From assembly GCF_900473935.1 (NCBI RefSeq), contig NZ_UCNN01000017.1, forward strand, positions 54,723-118,722: a DNA stretch of 64,000 nucleotides, in the 5' to 3' direction. Position 1 is the first letter of the stretch; each line of letters begins with the position of its first letter. Of the stretch, positions 63,981 to 64,000 are shown piece by piece. A program made the translations under genes and the position numbers. Source of the DNA: Synechococcus sp. UW105 (GTDB taxonomy: Bacteria; Cyanobacteriota; Cyanobacteriia; PCC-6307; Cyanobiaceae). The notes beneath the pieces are model-generated. The model searched no databases. It was not told the DNA's origin and saw only the letters and a program-made list of their open reading frames with translations.

Positions 63981-64000
63981 CTTTGCGATTCAGCTTGCGC

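Overview
The window is a 64 kb piece of a cyanobacterial chromosome, most likely a marine picocyanobacterium of the Synechococcus type. The evidence is the split RNA polymerase genes (rpoC1 and rpoC2), a high-light-inducible protein, Ycf35 with DUF2997, Ccs1/CcdA cytochrome c assembly, DUF3143, DUF3493, DUF4278, a picocyanobacterial DUF1651 gene, and compact gene spacing with many alternative (GTG/TTG) starts. I see no CRISPR array, rRNA or insertion sequence; one tRNA is present.

Backbone, left part (1-45,300): ftsW, ccdA and ccs1 form one cluster, followed by queF, glnB (P-II), tlyA, purB, fumC, a Ski2-like helicase, a biotin cluster (bioF, bioK-like hydrolase, bioD), a J-domain/DUF3143 pair, rsmG, a four-gene reductase/ferredoxin/Ycf35/DUF2997 cluster, a HEAT-repeat protein, a sodium:solute symporter, an hli gene overlapping rlmN, the rpoB-rpoC1-rpoC2 cluster, tatD, rpsT, hisD, rpiA, an HtrA protease, and the translation cluster rimP-nusA-ylxR-infB. 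This part is ordinary core genome.

Accessory region (45,343-59,415): a 14.0 kb integrative element sits in tRNA-Thr(CGT). Its ends are an exact 43-bp duplication of the 3' part of the tRNA. In order it carries a tyrosine recombinase, a structured leader, a run of small genes coupled by start/stop overlaps, a Spo11/TopoVIA-like Toprim protein, a primase and an SF3 (D5-like) helicase, a 360-bp iteron-like array with an AT-rich core, small and large terminase genes, an HNH nuclease, and then cargo: an outer-membrane barrel protein, a repeat protein, a DUF1651 gene and a small acidic protein. There are no capsid, portal, tail or lysis genes. The simplest reading is a phage satellite (related in layout to the tRNA-borne tycheposons of picocyanobacteria) that excises, replicates its own DNA and directs packaging into a helper phage's particles. 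Eight-base repeats (GCTCTCAC) near both ends look like recombinase arm sites.

Backbone, right part (59,416-64,000): the chromosome resumes with a DUF389 membrane protein, a second-type GAPDH gene, and a fusion of a periplasmic solute-binding domain with a TRIC/UPF0126 membrane domain. A 26-bp inverted repeat lies at the convergent junction of the last two genes.
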